Positions 8,686-19,134 of a DNA stretch of 64,000 nucleotides are shown in pieces (within the stretch, counting starts at the first letter, position 1; every line of letters starts with the position of its first letter). The notes beneath the pieces were generated by a model. The model did no database searches and was not told the DNA's origin. It worked only from the letters and a program-made list of their open reading frames with translations. Location: NCBI GenBank assembly GCA_963663945.1, contig OY760687.1:496001-560000 (forward strand), given 5' to 3'. Source of the DNA: Bin87 sp963663945 (GTDB taxonomy: Bacteria; Chloroflexota; Dehalococcoidia; Lucifugimonadales; UBA3495). Both the position numbers and the translations under genes were made by a program.

Positions 8686-10506
8686 CTATCTGGCGACCTT
8701 GGCGTACTCCAGGTGCCCGAAGACCCCGGTGAGGCTGCCGAACTTGTACTCCAGGACCTCGTCTGGGTTTGCCACGAGCGTGGCGCGGATGTTGACGATG
8801 GGGATGGTCCGGTAGTTGTCATAGATGTGGTCACCCATCTCCTGGGCCAACCGGTGCCGCTCGGTGGGATCTGTCTCCCGCAGTAGCGCCTCGTAATTGT
8901 CGTCGTAAACTTTGTGCTCGATGTAGGCCACGCCGCCGCCGGGAAGGCCGGTTTCCGGATTAATCTCCCCGGTGTAGTAGTAGATGCGGGCGTTGGCGTT
9001 GATTTGCCGGATGGTCTGGCGCACTGGAAGGATGAAGTGGGCGTCGTGCAGGTCGCGGAAGGCGTCCAGCGCGCGGGCGAACTCCACCTCAACCAACTTC
9101 ACATCGATGCCGATGTCCTCGAAGGACTGGGCAACGGTCTGGGCGACCTCGATGGTTTCCGGCAGGCCGGGCAGGCTGGACTGCCAGACTTCCATGTGGA
9201 AGCGGTTCTGGCCGTTGTCGCCGGGGAAGCCGGCCTCGTCCAGCAGTTCCTTGGCCCTTTCCAGATCGTAACCGTACCTCTCGTCGAACTCCTCAGCCCA
9301 ACGGGGGTTCCAGCCCTCCAGGGTGTCATGGAAGATGGTGTTGTACATGGGCTCGCCGCGGCCCTTGAACAGCTCGTTGATGATCTGCTCCCGGTTGATG
9401 GCGCGGTTCATGGCTTCACGGACCAGGCGACCGGTCTCGCCGGGGGCTGCCCACGGCTCCGTGTCGGGGTTCCAGTTGACCTGGCTCAGTTCGTACTGTC
9501 CGAAGGGCACGATGGTGAGTCCGACCGAGGGCAGCGGGCTCTCGAAGACTTCCATCCCTTCGTCCAGGGCCTGCTGGTGCAGGACCTTGGGGATGTCCAC
9601 CATGTTGGCCTCGCCGGTGAGCAGCATGGCCAGGCGGGTCAGGTCCTCGGGCGTGGTACTGATGCGGAGCCGCTTGAACTCCGGGTTCACGCGCCAGTGG
9701 TCGTACGGCACGGCCTCGTACTCGGTGTACTCCTTGAGCTCCCGGTTGACGAACTGGAAGCCGCCGGTTCCGGACGGAGCAGTCTCGAACATGGCGTCGC
9801 CCTCGGCTGCGTGCTGGGCGGAACTGCGGACGGCGGCGCAGGGGACCACCAGGATGTTGAACCACCAGTCGGCGACGTCAACCTGGGGCTGGGCCAGCGT
9901 CATCTTGAGGGTGTAGTCGTCGACAACCTCCGCCTTGCCGGCGTCGATCATCTCGGTCATGGAATCGAAGCCCATGAACTTCTTCAGGGGGCCCTTGCAG
10001 CCGGCGAGAGGGTCGGACATCTGCTGGTCAATGGTGAAGATTAAGTCCTTGACGGTGAACTCACCCCAGCCGTTGTGCATCTCGACCCCTTCCTGGAGGT
10101 AGAAGGTGTACTCCGAAGCGTCTGGGCTGACGTCCCACTCCCGCGCCAGTTGGGGCAGGATGGTGGAGACGCCGGTGTCGGGCGAGATGGTGGTTGGGTT
10201 CTCCCACATGGGACGGAACACCAGATGCCCGCTGCTGGTGGCCAGCCAGGGGAAGAAGGTGTCCTGGGGCAGCGGGGTAACGGCCATGTGGAGGTATGTG
10301 TCCTCGTCGGCCATGGCCGGCATGGCGGTGGGTTCAGGGGCGGCGGTGGCGGCCGCTTGAGCCGGGGCGGCCGGCGCGTCAGTCGCGGCGGGTGCGGCGG
10401 CCGGCTCCGACGCCGTCCCGCCACAGGCGACAATCACGGACAGGAATACGATAAGCGAGGGGACTGCGGCGATGCGCAACGCGTTTCGAATACTGCGAAC
10501 TGTCAT
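8686..10506 (-). CDS. ABC transporter substrate-binding lipoprotein, SBP family 5
   Basis: A 606-residue extracytoplasmic solute-binding protein of the DppA/OppA class. The N-terminus is a lipoprotein signal peptide with the lipobox FLSVIVAC (lipidated Cys about residue 28), followed by a long Ala/Pro-rich linker. The mature domain shows LVFRPMWENPTTISPDTG, LAREWDVSPDASEYTFYLQEGVEMHNG and the later VREAMNRAINREQIINELFKGRGEP, all hallmarks of SBP_bac_5. First gene of the operon with dppB- and dppC-like genes; the two ATPase subunits are probably those at 13569-15720. Confidence 0.94.
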   Translation of the reverse strand: MTVRSIRNALRIAAVPSLIVFLSVIVACGGTASEPAAAPAATDAPAAPAQAAATAAPEPTAMPAMADEDTYLHMAVTPLPQDTFFPWLATSSGHLVFRPMWENPTTISPDTGVSTILPQLAREWDVSPDASEYTFYLQEGVEMHNGWGEFTVKDLIFTIDQQMSDPLAGCKGPLKKFMGFDSMTEMIDAGKAEVVDDYTLKMTLAQPQVDVADWWFNILVVPCAAVRSSAQHAAEGDAMFETAPSGTGGFQFVNRELKEYTEYEAVPYDHWRVNPEFKRLRISTTPEDLTRLAMLLTGEANMVDIPKVLHQQALDEGMEVFESPLPSVGLTIVPFGQYELSQVNWNPDTEPWAAPGETGRLVREAMNRAINREQIINELFKGRGEPMYNTIFHDTLEGWNPRWAEEFDERYGYDLERAKELLDEAGFPGDNGQNRFHMEVWQSSLPGLPETIEVAQTVAQSFEDIGIDVKLVEVEFARALDAFRDLHDAHFILPVRQTIRQINANARIYYYTGEINPETGLPGGGVAYIEHKVYDDNYEALLRETDPTERHRLAQEMGDHIYDNYRTIPIVNIRATLVANPDEVLEYKFGSLTGVFGHLEYAKVAR

Positions 10507-10853
10507 GCGGATACCTCCGTATCAGTCAGCGGATTCCCGTTTGCCGCCAAACATTAGCATCGGCAATACCTGATGTCAAATATTCGTTATTGCAATACTG
10601 CGCGGGGTGCAAAATGTCCAAACCTGTGCTTTCAGAAAGGGTTGTCGTTGTCTCCACGCGGTTCAAGGGCTAAATTCGCACACCAAATCACGGTTAACGG
10701 AGTTTGCGGCACCCTTTGCCGGATTGCGTCCTTTTACGTCATTTGCAGGGCTTTCGGATTGCCGTTGCGCGTACGCCGTTGCAACCATATACTCCCGCGC
10801 GGTTATCATTTGTCGCCGCGTTCTTCCAATACCGACCACCCAGTGATACACCC
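10507..10853. promoter_or_regulatory. divergent intergenic region between the ABC operon and the CoA-transferase pair
   Basis: About 347 bp without a convincing gene, lying between divergently transcribed genes, so it must contain promoters for both. No clear -35/-10 pair, operator palindrome or riboswitch could be singled out by eye. The upstream-extended reading frame that reaches 10704 is low-complexity and unlike the CoA-transferase family, so it is treated as non-coding. Confidence 0.5.
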
Positions 10854-12068
10854 ATGTCGGCTGCACCCGATTCAATCCCGACGAACCGTCAATCACCCTC
10901 CGCGCTGGAAGGGGTCCGAGTCGTGGAGTGGGGAGAGATGGTGTCGGCGCCGTTTTGCGCGAAAGTGCTGGCGGAGTTGGGCGCGGATGTTATCAAGGTG
11001 GAGCCCCCTGAAGGCGACGCGGCTCGCCGAGCCGGGCCATTTCCCGGCGAACAACCTCACGCAGAACGAAGCGGGTTGTTCCTGTTCGCCAACCTGGGCA
11101 AGCGGGGAGCGACCCTCGACACCAACGAACCGGACGGCGTGGACCGGCTCCACCGCCTGCTGGCTGATGCGGATATATTCGTCGAGAACCGGGCCTACCC
11201 CACACTGGCGGCGTCGGGGATAACTGCGGAGGAATTGCGGGTCCGGCATCCGCACCTGATCACGGTTTCCCTTTCTCCCTACGGTCGCACCGGGGACTAC
11301 CGGGAGTACGCCGGCTACGACCTCCAGGTGAACGCGCTGAGCGGCATGAGCTTCGGCACCGGCCACCCGCACCGTGAGCCCCTCACCACGCCGGACCGGC
11401 AGGCAGGATATCTCGCCGGCCTGGGCGGCGCCTACGCCGCCATCGTCGCTCTGCTGGCCCGGGAGTCGAACCTGGCCGGCGACTCCGGGGACGCCGGCGG
11501 GCAGTATATCGACATCGCCGATTCGGGCGTCATCAGCACGCTGCTGACGGGCTACCATCTGCCCACCTTCATCTATCGCGGCATCGCCGGCTCCCGCTCG
11601 GGGAACCGGATGCGCCTCGGCCTGTTCCCCAACTGCGTGCTGCCCTGCCGCGACGGCTACGTGTGCATCGACGCGCCGCAGATGGAGCAGTACCAGCGGT
11701 TCCTGCACCTGCTGGGCGACCCGGATTGGACCGAAAATCCACGGTACCGGGACCGCCGCGCCATGAGCGACCAATATCCCGAGGAGGCCGAGAACCTGAT
11801 CGCGCCCTGGTTCATGGAGCATGACAAGGCGGAGATCCTGCAGCTGTGCCTGGAAAACCGCATCCCGTGCGCACCCGTGCTGACCATGGACGAAGCGCTG
11901 GAACTGTCCCACCTCCACCAACGGGACTGGTTTGTAGAATCCGAGCATCCCGATGCCGGCGGCTATCGCTATCCCGGCGCTCCGGTGCGGCTGCACGGTT
12001 CACCATGCCGCATCGTCCGTCCCGCGCCATTGCTGGGGCAACACAACGCGGATGTGCTCGGCAGATGA
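10854..12068 (+). CDS. CaiB/BaiF family CoA-transferase
   Basis: Class III CoA-transferase (404 residues from the ATG at 10854) moving CoA between a CoA thioester and a free acid. Family features: SALEGVRVVEWGEMVSAPFCAK, LAELGADVIKVEPPEGDAARR, ENRAYPTL, HLITVSLSPYGRTGDYREY and the C-terminal APVRLHGSPCRIVRPAPLLGQHNADVLG. The ATG at 10854 is preferred because residues upstream do not resemble the family. The catalytic acid region reads GQYIDIADSGVIS; by eye the usual Asp/Glu is hard to place there, in contrast to the second copy. The gene overlaps the next CoA-transferase by an ATGA junction (12065-12068), indicating translational coupling. Confidence 0.9.
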   Translation: MSAAPDSIPTNRQSPSALEGVRVVEWGEMVSAPFCAKVLAELGADVIKVEPPEGDAARRAGPFPGEQPHAERSGLFLFANLGKRGATLDTNEPDGVDRLHRLLADADIFVENRAYPTLAASGITAEELRVRHPHLITVSLSPYGRTGDYREYAGYDLQVNALSGMSFGTGHPHREPLTTPDRQAGYLAGLGGAYAAIVALLARESNLAGDSGDAGGQYIDIADSGVISTLLTGYHLPTFIYRGIAGSRSGNRMRLGLFPNCVLPCRDGYVCIDAPQMEQYQRFLHLLGDPDWTENPRYRDRRAMSDQYPEEAENLIAPWFMEHDKAEILQLCLENRIPCAPVLTMDEALELSHLHQRDWFVESEHPDAGGYRYPGAPVRLHGSPCRIVRPAPLLGQHNADVLGR

Positions 12069-13348
12069 CGGCCGCCGGTAATCCGATGCCGCTACCCCCT
12101 CTGCGTAACGTGCGCGTGGTGGACCTGGGCTCTGCATGGGCCGGGCCGATGGCCGGGCACCTGCTGGCCGACATGGGCGCGGAGGTGATAAAGGTGGAGA
12201 GCCGGGCGCGCATGGACGGCATGCGCCTTGGTCGACCCATGGTCGGCGATGATCTGGCCGGAGGAGACCGCGGGCTCTGGCCCGAATTGCAGCCGGTGTT
12301 TCACGGTCTCAACCGGAACAAGCTCAGCGTCACGTTGAACCTGCGCACCGAAGCCGGCCGCGCGATCCTGCAACGGCTGGCATCGGTCAGCGACGTGGTG
12401 CTGGCCAACTTCTCGCCCGGCGTGCTGGAAAGGCTCGGGATGGATTACGCCAGCCTGCGGTCGGTTAAACGGGACATCATCGTGGCATCCATGCCGGCGT
12501 TCGGCGACAGCGGGCCGCTGCGGGACATGGTGGCATACGCGCCCATCATCCAGGCCATGTCGGGCATGATGAGTCTGGTGGGCTATGCTCCGGATGAAGG
12601 CGAGCCCCTGGTCGGTGAGTTGCAGGCGGCGTGGAGTGACACGGTGGCGGCCCTGTGCGCCGCGCTGGGCGTGGTGGCGGCGCTGCGGCACCGCAACCGC
12701 ACGGGACAAGGGCAATATGTGGAAGCCGCCCACCTGGAGGGGACAGCCGCCCTGTTGGGCGTGCCCATGCTGGATTACCAGATGACCGGCAGGATCCCGG
12801 TTCCGCCCGGCAACGACGACCCCGACTTCGCGCCGCACAACAACTATCCCTGCGCCGGCGAGGACACGTGGGTTGCCATCGCCGTGAGCACGGATCAGGA
12901 ATGGCAGGCATTGGCCGGAACCTTGGACAGCGACCGGCCGGATCGTGTCCGCCTCACCACGGATGCCCGTTTCGTCGACAAATCATCCCGGTGGTCCAAC
13001 CGGCGAGAACTGGATGAAGTCATCGCGGAGTGGACACGCGGGCTCAGTCCACAGCAGGTCACCGAAAGGTTGCAGACAGCGGGAGTGGCGGCCATGCCGG
13101 TGATGAACATCGCCGATCAGTTCGCCGACCCGCATCTGAACGCCCGGGACACCTACATGGAAATCGACCATCCTCACGCCGGCGCCGAGATGGTGTACGG
13201 CGTGCCCTGGAGGTTCAGCGAGACGCCGGGAGCGGTCCGCACGCCGGCGCCGCTGCTGGGTCAACACAACGAATACGTCCTGCGGGAGTTGCTGGGCATT
13301 GACGGGTCCCGGATCGACGACCTGATCGCTCAGCAGGTGGTGTACTGA
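12065..13348 (+). CDS. CaiB/BaiF family CoA-transferase
   Basis: Second class III CoA-transferase, 427 residues, starting at the ATG of an ATGA overlap with the preceding gene. Motifs: PPLRNVRVVDLGSAWAGPMAG, LADMGAEVIKVESRARMDG, GLNRNKLSVTLNL, RTGQGQYVEAAHLEGTAALLG (a Glu sits at the expected catalytic-acid position) and the closing WRFSETPGAVRTPAPLLGQHN. Two tightly coupled CaiB-family genes may form a heteromeric transferase or work on successive substrates. The frame is open 73 codons upstream, but that part is a shadow of the first transferase. Confidence 0.9.
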   Translation: MTAAGNPMPLPPLRNVRVVDLGSAWAGPMAGHLLADMGAEVIKVESRARMDGMRLGRPMVGDDLAGGDRGLWPELQPVFHGLNRNKLSVTLNLRTEAGRAILQRLASVSDVVLANFSPGVLERLGMDYASLRSVKRDIIVASMPAFGDSGPLRDMVAYAPIIQAMSGMMSLVGYAPDEGEPLVGELQAAWSDTVAALCAALGVVAALRHRNRTGQGQYVEAAHLEGTAALLGVPMLDYQMTGRIPVPPGNDDPDFAPHNNYPCAGEDTWVAIAVSTDQEWQALAGTLDSDRPDRVRLTTDARFVDKSSRWSNRRELDEVIAEWTRGLSPQQVTERLQTAGVAAMPVMNIADQFADPHLNARDTYMEIDHPHAGAEMVYGVPWRFSETPGAVRTPAPLLGQHNEYVLRELLGIDGSRIDDLIAQQVVY

Positions 13349-13568
13349 CCTGCAAAATGGGGTGAGGGCGCCGCAGAATTGAGCAGGCGCGGGTCGACCC
13401 CGAGCACCCTTTCTAGTTGCAGCAGTATGCAGCGTATGGTAATTTGACTCAGCCCAAAATCACGAGAACATAGGCCGACAGTCGATTGAGAAAGATACCC
13501 AGAATCCGTATCAAGACATTCACGACATTGGCCATGATGCCAATTACCAACGGATAAGGAGCGTTTCA

Positions 13569-14612
<1,044 letters not shown>

Positions 14613-14679
14613 ACCGCTGAGAGGACCAACGTCATTTGCTACTGACTCGTAATGACGGGTTCGAAAAGGGAGTTCCACG

Positions 14680-15720
14680 ATGACCACTGCTGAGATGCCC
14701 CAAACTGCTGCGACGTCGTCGTCTGCGCAAGACACGATTCTGGACGTCCGCGGCCTCAAGATGCACTTTCCGGTAACGTCGGGCATCCTGTTCCAACGGG
14801 CGGTTGCCTACATCAAAGCCGTCGACGGCGTGGACTTCACGGTCCGTCGCGGCGAGACCCTGGGCATGGTTGGAGAGTCGGGCTGCGGCAAGACCACCAC
14901 CGGTCGCTGCATCCTGCGTCTCTACCGGCCCACCGACGGCCAGATCTGGTTCAACGGCGTGGAAATCGCCCAGGCCAAGACCAGCCAGATGCGTGCCATG
15001 CGCCGCCAGATGCAGATCATTTTCCAGGACCCGTACAGCTCGTTGAACCCCAGAATGACGGCCGGCAACATTATTGGAGAACCGCTGGCCGTGCACGGTC
15101 TGGTCAACAACAAGCGGGAGTACCGGGAGAGGGTAGCCGAGTTGCTCAACAACGTCGGCCTGAACCCCTACATGGCTGACCGCTTCCCTCACGAGTTCAG
15201 CGGTGGACAGCGGCAGCGCATCGGCGTGGCCCGGGCTCTGTCCGTTGACCCCGACTTCATCGTGTGTGACGAGCCGGTCTCCGCGCTGGACGTGTCCATC
15301 CAGGCCCAGATCATCAACCTGCTGGAGGACCTGCAGGAGCGCTACGACCTCACCTATCTGTTCATCGCCCACGACCTGTCGGTGGTCCGCCACATCAGTG
15401 ACCGTGTTGCCGTGATGTACCTGGGCAAGATCGTGGAGATCGCCGACCGCAACGCGATCTATGAGAACCCGCAGCATCCGTACACGCGGGCGCTGCTGTC
15501 CGCCGTGCCGATTCCCGACCCCGTGCTTGACGCTCAGCGGGAACGGATCATCCTTTCGGGCGAGGTGCCCAGCCCCCTGAACCCGCCCAGCGGCTGTGTC
15601 TTCCACCCGCGCTGTCCCATTGCCACGGACGACTGCTCACGGGTCGCTCCGGAAGCCCGCGAGGTCATGCCGGACCATATCGCAGCCTGTATCAACGTGC
15701 CGGGATACGGACCGTACTAG
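14680..15720 (+). CDS. oligopeptide-type ABC transporter ATPase, DppF-like
   Basis: Second ATPase subunit, 346 residues. Walker A GESGCGKTTTGRCILRL, signature EFSGGQRQRIGVARAL, Walker B FIVCDEPVSALDVS and the H-loop FIAHDLSVV are all intact. The C-terminal HPYTRALLSAVPIPDP and NPPSGCVFHPRCPIA segments are the oligo_HPY domain. Dpp/Opp importers need a D/F heterodimer, and the preceding gene supplies the partner. A strong rho-independent terminator follows at 15745-15779, closing the dppDF transcription unit. Confidence 0.94.
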   Translation: MTTAEMPQTAATSSSAQDTILDVRGLKMHFPVTSGILFQRAVAYIKAVDGVDFTVRRGETLGMVGESGCGKTTTGRCILRLYRPTDGQIWFNGVEIAQAKTSQMRAMRRQMQIIFQDPYSSLNPRMTAGNIIGEPLAVHGLVNNKREYRERVAELLNNVGLNPYMADRFPHEFSGGQRQRIGVARALSVDPDFIVCDEPVSALDVSIQAQIINLLEDLQERYDLTYLFIAHDLSVVRHISDRVAVMYLGKIVEIADRNAIYENPQHPYTRALLSAVPIPDPVLDAQRERIILSGEVPSPLNPPSGCVFHPRCPIATDDCSRVAPEAREVMPDHIAACINVPGYGPY

Positions 15721-15744
15721 ACCGCGTGACATCAAGCCAACTGT

Positions 15745-15779
15745 GCCCGGGGAAGACGAAAGAACACCCCGGGCTTTTT
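15745..15779 (+). terminator. rho-independent terminator after the dppDF-like genes
   Basis: GCCCGGGG (15745-15752) pairs with CCCCGGGC (15767-15774) across a 14-base loop, directly followed by TTTTT. It lies 25 bp after the DppF-like stop and 18 bp before the next gene. Confidence 0.85.
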
Positions 15780-15796
15780 CGACGGAGGATCGCGAG

Positions 15797-16564
15797 ATGC
15801 GACTGGAAAACAAAACCGCTATGATCACCGGCGCGAGCCGCAACATCGGCGCCGAAATCGCCCGTACCTTTGCCCGCGAGGGCGCCAACCTGATCCTGAA
15901 CACCCGGCAGTCTGCCGAGGAACTGGAGGCGGTGGCGGCGGAGTGCCGTGAGCTGGGCGCCCAGACCCACACGGTCATCGGAGACGTTGCGGACCCTAAC
16001 CGTGTGGCCGATATGGTCGCCGAGGGGATCGACGCACTGGGTACGGTGGACGTTCTGGTGAGCAACGTGGCCGTGCGCCCGCACAAGCCCATCCTGGATA
16101 TAACGGTTGAGGAGTGGCAGAGTGTCATGGCGACCAACCTGCACTCCGCTTTCTATCTCATCCACTCCGTCCTTCCGGGGATGATCGAGCAGCGGTCCGG
16201 CAGCATCATCGGACTGGGCGGACAGGCGGCCATCACCGGTCGCCCCGACACCGCGATCGTCACCACGGCGAAGACCGGACTGCAGGGGCTGATCCGCGCC
16301 GTTGCCGCCGAGTGCGCTCAGTATGGGGTACGCGCCAACCTGGTGAATCCCGGTTCCACCGATACCGCTCGTGCTCACCCGGAGTGGTATCCGGAGTTCC
16401 AGGATGTGGCCCGCGGTTCCGACCGGCACCTGCAGGAGATACCCCTGGGTCGCCAGGGCACGGTGCAGGACATTGCCAACGCGTGCCTGTTCTACGCCAG
16501 CGACGAGTCGTCCTACATTACCGGCGACCGCATGAACGTGGTGGGCGGGCGCTATATCGTGTAG
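15797..16564 (+). CDS. SDR family protein lacking the catalytic tyrosine
   Basis: Short-chain dehydrogenase/reductase fold, 255 residues from the ATG at 15797 (GGAGG lies 10 bases upstream). The cofactor motif TGASRNIGAEIA (T-G-x3-G-x-G variant with N-I-G) and the SNVAVRPH segment (NNAG counterpart) are visible. The catalytic region reads IIGLGGQAAITG...AIVTTAKTGL: aligned with the usual S...YxxxK, the Lys is kept but Tyr is replaced by Val and the Ser by Gly. It therefore probably binds NAD(P)(H) without classical SDR catalysis, or uses a different mechanism. The C-terminal YITGDRMNVVGGRYIV is family-like. Confidence 0.88.
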   Translation: MRLENKTAMITGASRNIGAEIARTFAREGANLILNTRQSAEELEAVAAECRELGAQTHTVIGDVADPNRVADMVAEGIDALGTVDVLVSNVAVRPHKPILDITVEEWQSVMATNLHSAFYLIHSVLPGMIEQRSGSIIGLGGQAAITGRPDTAIVTTAKTGLQGLIRAVAAECAQYGVRANLVNPGSTDTARAHPEWYPEFQDVARGSDRHLQEIPLGRQGTVQDIANACLFYASDESSYITGDRMNVVGGRYIV

Positions 16565-16606
16565 CGCGGCCGGCTGAACAACGGCCGCGCGATACTTCGC
16601 CCTGGG

Positions 16607-17587
16607 CTAGCCGCCGTAGGCGCGCTCAAGCACGGCGTCCAGTTCTCCCCTGGTGTAGCGGTACTCCTGGGTGCCGGGCTGCTGGATGGCGAAATGGGCG
16701 CAGGCCGAGCCGATCTGGGCGGCGCGTTCGAGTTGACGCAGCGTGATCGAATCGAAGCTGCCGCTTTCGTTGGCGTGAGCGGCCGCCACGGGGTGTGCGA
16801 GGCCAAGGATCAGGCCGCCGCGGAAGGCATCTCCGGCGCCGGTGGGATCAACGACGTTGTCGGTTGGGACGGGCGGGACGATCGCCTGGCCCTCGGGGAT
16901 GGTGACGCGCACTCCCTGCTCGCCCAACGTGGTGACGAGGACGCCGGTCAGTTCCAGCAGCCCAGCGTCGTCACGGCCGGTTTTCTCCGAGATGAGCGCC
17001 ATTTCGTAGTCGTTGGCGATCAGCAGGTGGGAGTTGGCGATGCAGGCAGTGAGCCCATCGGCCTCCCAGGACGGGAGCGATTGCCCCGGGTCGAATATGG
17101 TGTAGATTCCGGCGGCGCAACCATTGGCGGTGAAATCGGTCATGTCGGTGGAATTGCCAGGGCCAACGATGTTGATGGTGTCCGCTGGATTGACCGATCC
17201 GAAGTCGAAGCCGGTGGCATGCATCATGGCGCCGGGATTGAACGCCGTGATCTGGTTGTCTGCCAGGTCGGTGAAGATGAACGCTGATGCGGTCGCTTCT
17301 TCATCGACGATGCGGATGTCGCTGGTTGAAATACCGTTGTCGGCCATCCAGTTGAAATAATCGCGGTAGTCGGAACCGATGGCGGCGGCGATGCGGGGTT
17401 CCTGCCCGAGCATGGCCAGCGAGTAGGCGATGTTGCCGGCCGTGCCGCCGAAGTAGGCGTTGAAGCCGTCCACCTTGAAACTGAGATTGATCTGGTGGAC
17501 TCGCTCGGGGACGATGTGGTCGCCGAAGCGTCCGTTGAAGGTCATGATGCGGTCGATGGCGAGAGAGCCGGAGACGAGTATCTGCAT
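16607..17587 (-). CDS. PfkB-family carbohydrate/nucleoside kinase
   Basis: A 326-residue ribokinase-fold kinase. The N-terminal PfkB signature (FGGTAGNIAYSLAMLG) and the C-terminal anion-hole/catalytic motif DPTGAGDAFRGGLILGL with the base Asp in GAGD are both clear. The general pattern (FNGRFGDHIVPERVHQINLSFKVDGF) recalls adenosine-kinase-like members of the family, but the substrate is not certain. ATG at 17587 is preceded by AAAGGAACC. Convergent with the SDR gene on the plus strand. Confidence 0.9.
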   Translation of the reverse strand: MQILVSGSLAIDRIMTFNGRFGDHIVPERVHQINLSFKVDGFNAYFGGTAGNIAYSLAMLGQEPRIAAAIGSDYRDYFNWMADNGISTSDIRIVDEEATASAFIFTDLADNQITAFNPGAMMHATGFDFGSVNPADTINIVGPGNSTDMTDFTANGCAAGIYTIFDPGQSLPSWEADGLTACIANSHLLIANDYEMALISEKTGRDDAGLLELTGVLVTTLGEQGVRVTIPEGQAIVPPVPTDNVVDPTGAGDAFRGGLILGLAHPVAAAHANESGSFDSITLRQLERAAQIGSACAHFAIQQPGTQEYRYTRGELDAVLERAYGG

Positions 17588-17625
17588 TGTGTCGGGTTCC
17601 TTTGGTCAAGATTTAGAGCGAGTGA

Positions 17626-18285
17626 TCAGCAGCCCCATCGGCCTTCGATTTGGCCGGCGAACTGCACGGGTGCGCCCGGGACGATGCCCTGGTCACCGGC
17701 CTGACCGGCGTTGATCTCCAGGATGAAACGCACGGGGCCGGTAGATGGGTATCGCGGCAACTGGTCGCGCGGGGTGTCGAGGGGCGGATTCGGCACATCG
17801 GCGGTGACGCCGGCGACCGTGCAGTCGGACCGGATCCACACCATGTCCAGCGGGAAGTGCATGTCAGGCATCCAGAATGTGCGTGGATTGTCCTCCTCGT
17901 AGACGAACAGCATGCCGCGGTCTGTGTCGAGCGACGGGCGGCCGGACAGGCCCTGAACTCGTTCCTCTGCGGAGACGGCCAGATCGGCCACGTAAACGGC
18001 GTCCCCGATGAGCACCAGTGGAGCGTCCGGCAGGGGCGTCGCCGTGGGCGCCGATGTATTGGTGGGGACGACGGCCGGCGTTGGTCTCGGCGTAGGCGTC
18101 GGGACCGGCGTCGACGTTGGGGCCGCCGTAGCCGTGGCGGTGGGAGATGCCGGGACGCCGCGGGTGGGAGGCGTTGCGGTGGGCGCTGGATCTGCCGCGC
18201 AGCCCAACACAACCAAGGCCGACACCACAACCGCCATCCCTCGGGCTAAAACCCAGAGGATCCGGGTCCCTGCGTGGTACCACAC
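17626..18285 (-). CDS. DUF192 lipoprotein
   Basis: A 219-residue exported protein. Residues 1-29 form a lipoprotein signal peptide ending in the lipobox ALVVLGC. A Pro/Thr/Ala-rich linker of about 55 residues follows, and then the DUF192 domain: VYVADLAVSAEERVQGLSGRPSL, GMLFVYEEDNPRTFWMPDMHFPLDMVWI and FILEINAGQAGDQGI are the family's core motifs. DUF192 proteins are small beta-barrels of unknown function found in Bacteria and Archaea. The aldolase gene lies just upstream, with its stop 11 bp before this start, so the two may be cotranscribed. Confidence 0.88.
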   Translation of the reverse strand: MWYHAGTRILWVLARGMAVVVSALVVLGCAADPAPTATPPTRGVPASPTATATAAPTSTPVPTPTPRPTPAVVPTNTSAPTATPLPDAPLVLIGDAVYVADLAVSAEERVQGLSGRPSLDTDRGMLFVYEEDNPRTFWMPDMHFPLDMVWIRSDCTVAGVTADVPNPPLDTPRDQLPRYPSTGPVRFILEINAGQAGDQGIVPGAPVQFAGQIEGRWGC

Positions 18286-18296
18286 GTACGATTGGT

Positions 18297-19082
18297 CTAA
18301 CCCAATTCAGCACGGATGTCGGTGATCCGCTGCCGCAGCGACTGGAGCAGGACCGCCGTGGGTGGAGGCGCGACGTGGGTGTAGCCCACGCCCATGGCCT
18401 GCAACTCGGATGCCGACAGGGGAAATGCGGGATGGTTCATGGGCATGGACAGCTTGGCTCCGCCGGCCGCCTTGACCTCGGCGGCCAGTTCCTCCAGGCG
18501 GGCGCGGATGACGGGGCTCTGCGGGTCGCGAATGCCCATGTACTCCGAGAAGTCGGTGGGGCCGATGGACACGAGGTCGATGCCGGGAAGCGCGGCGATC
18601 TGGCCGATCTCGCTGATGCCGCGCTCGTCCTCGGTCATGACCGACAGAATGATGTTCTCGTTGGAGGTGCGGGTATGCTCTTCCCAACTCACCGTGCCGA
18701 AACGGGCGGCGCGGGTGCCGCCGGCCCCGCCGCGGTGTCCCAGGGGAGCGTATCGCACGGCGTCCACGGCGCGCTTTGCGCCTTCAAGGCCGTCGATGTG
18801 GGGGATGATGATGCCCTGCGCTCCGGCGTCCAGCAGGCGCAGGATGAGGTTCTCATCGTTGCCGGGAATGCGAATCATTGGGGTGACGCCAACCAGGTCC
18901 GCCGCCATGATCATCTGGCTGACCAGGCCCAGGTCGAAGGTGGTGTGCTCCATGTCGATGAAAGCTGCGTCGAATCCGGCCAGCCCGATGATCTCTACAA
19001 CCTGGGGATCCGCGAAGGTCACATAGGTTCCCAGGGCCAGGCGGTTCTCGCGCAGCGCGCGTCGTACTCGGTTTTCCTGCAT
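18297..19082 (-). CDS. HpcH/HpaI aldolase/citrate lyase family protein
   Basis: Class II (metal-dependent) 2-keto-3-deoxy-acid aldolase fold, 261 residues. The protein starts NRLALGTYVTFADPQVVEIIGLAGFDAAFIDMEHT, with the metal-site/active-site E-H typical of HpcH/HpaI, followed by MIRIPGNDENLILRLLDAGAQGIIIPHI and LVSIGPTDFSEYMGI. All recognisable core elements are present. The reaction is reversible cleavage of a 2-keto-4-hydroxy acid to pyruvate or glyoxylate and an aldehyde. The exact substrate is unknown. Confidence 0.9.
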   Translation of the reverse strand: MQENRVRRALRENRLALGTYVTFADPQVVEIIGLAGFDAAFIDMEHTTFDLGLVSQMIMAADLVGVTPMIRIPGNDENLILRLLDAGAQGIIIPHIDGLEGAKRAVDAVRYAPLGHRGGAGGTRAARFGTVSWEEHTRTSNENIILSVMTEDERGISEIGQIAALPGIDLVSIGPTDFSEYMGIRDPQSPVIRARLEELAAEVKAAGGAKLSMPMNHPAFPLSASELQAMGVGYTHVAPPPTAVLLQSLRQRITDIRAELG

Positions 19083-19134
19083 TTGGCGATGCTCCTGAGA
19101 GGAGATAGTTGCTTGGAGGTGCGATTGGCTGGCG

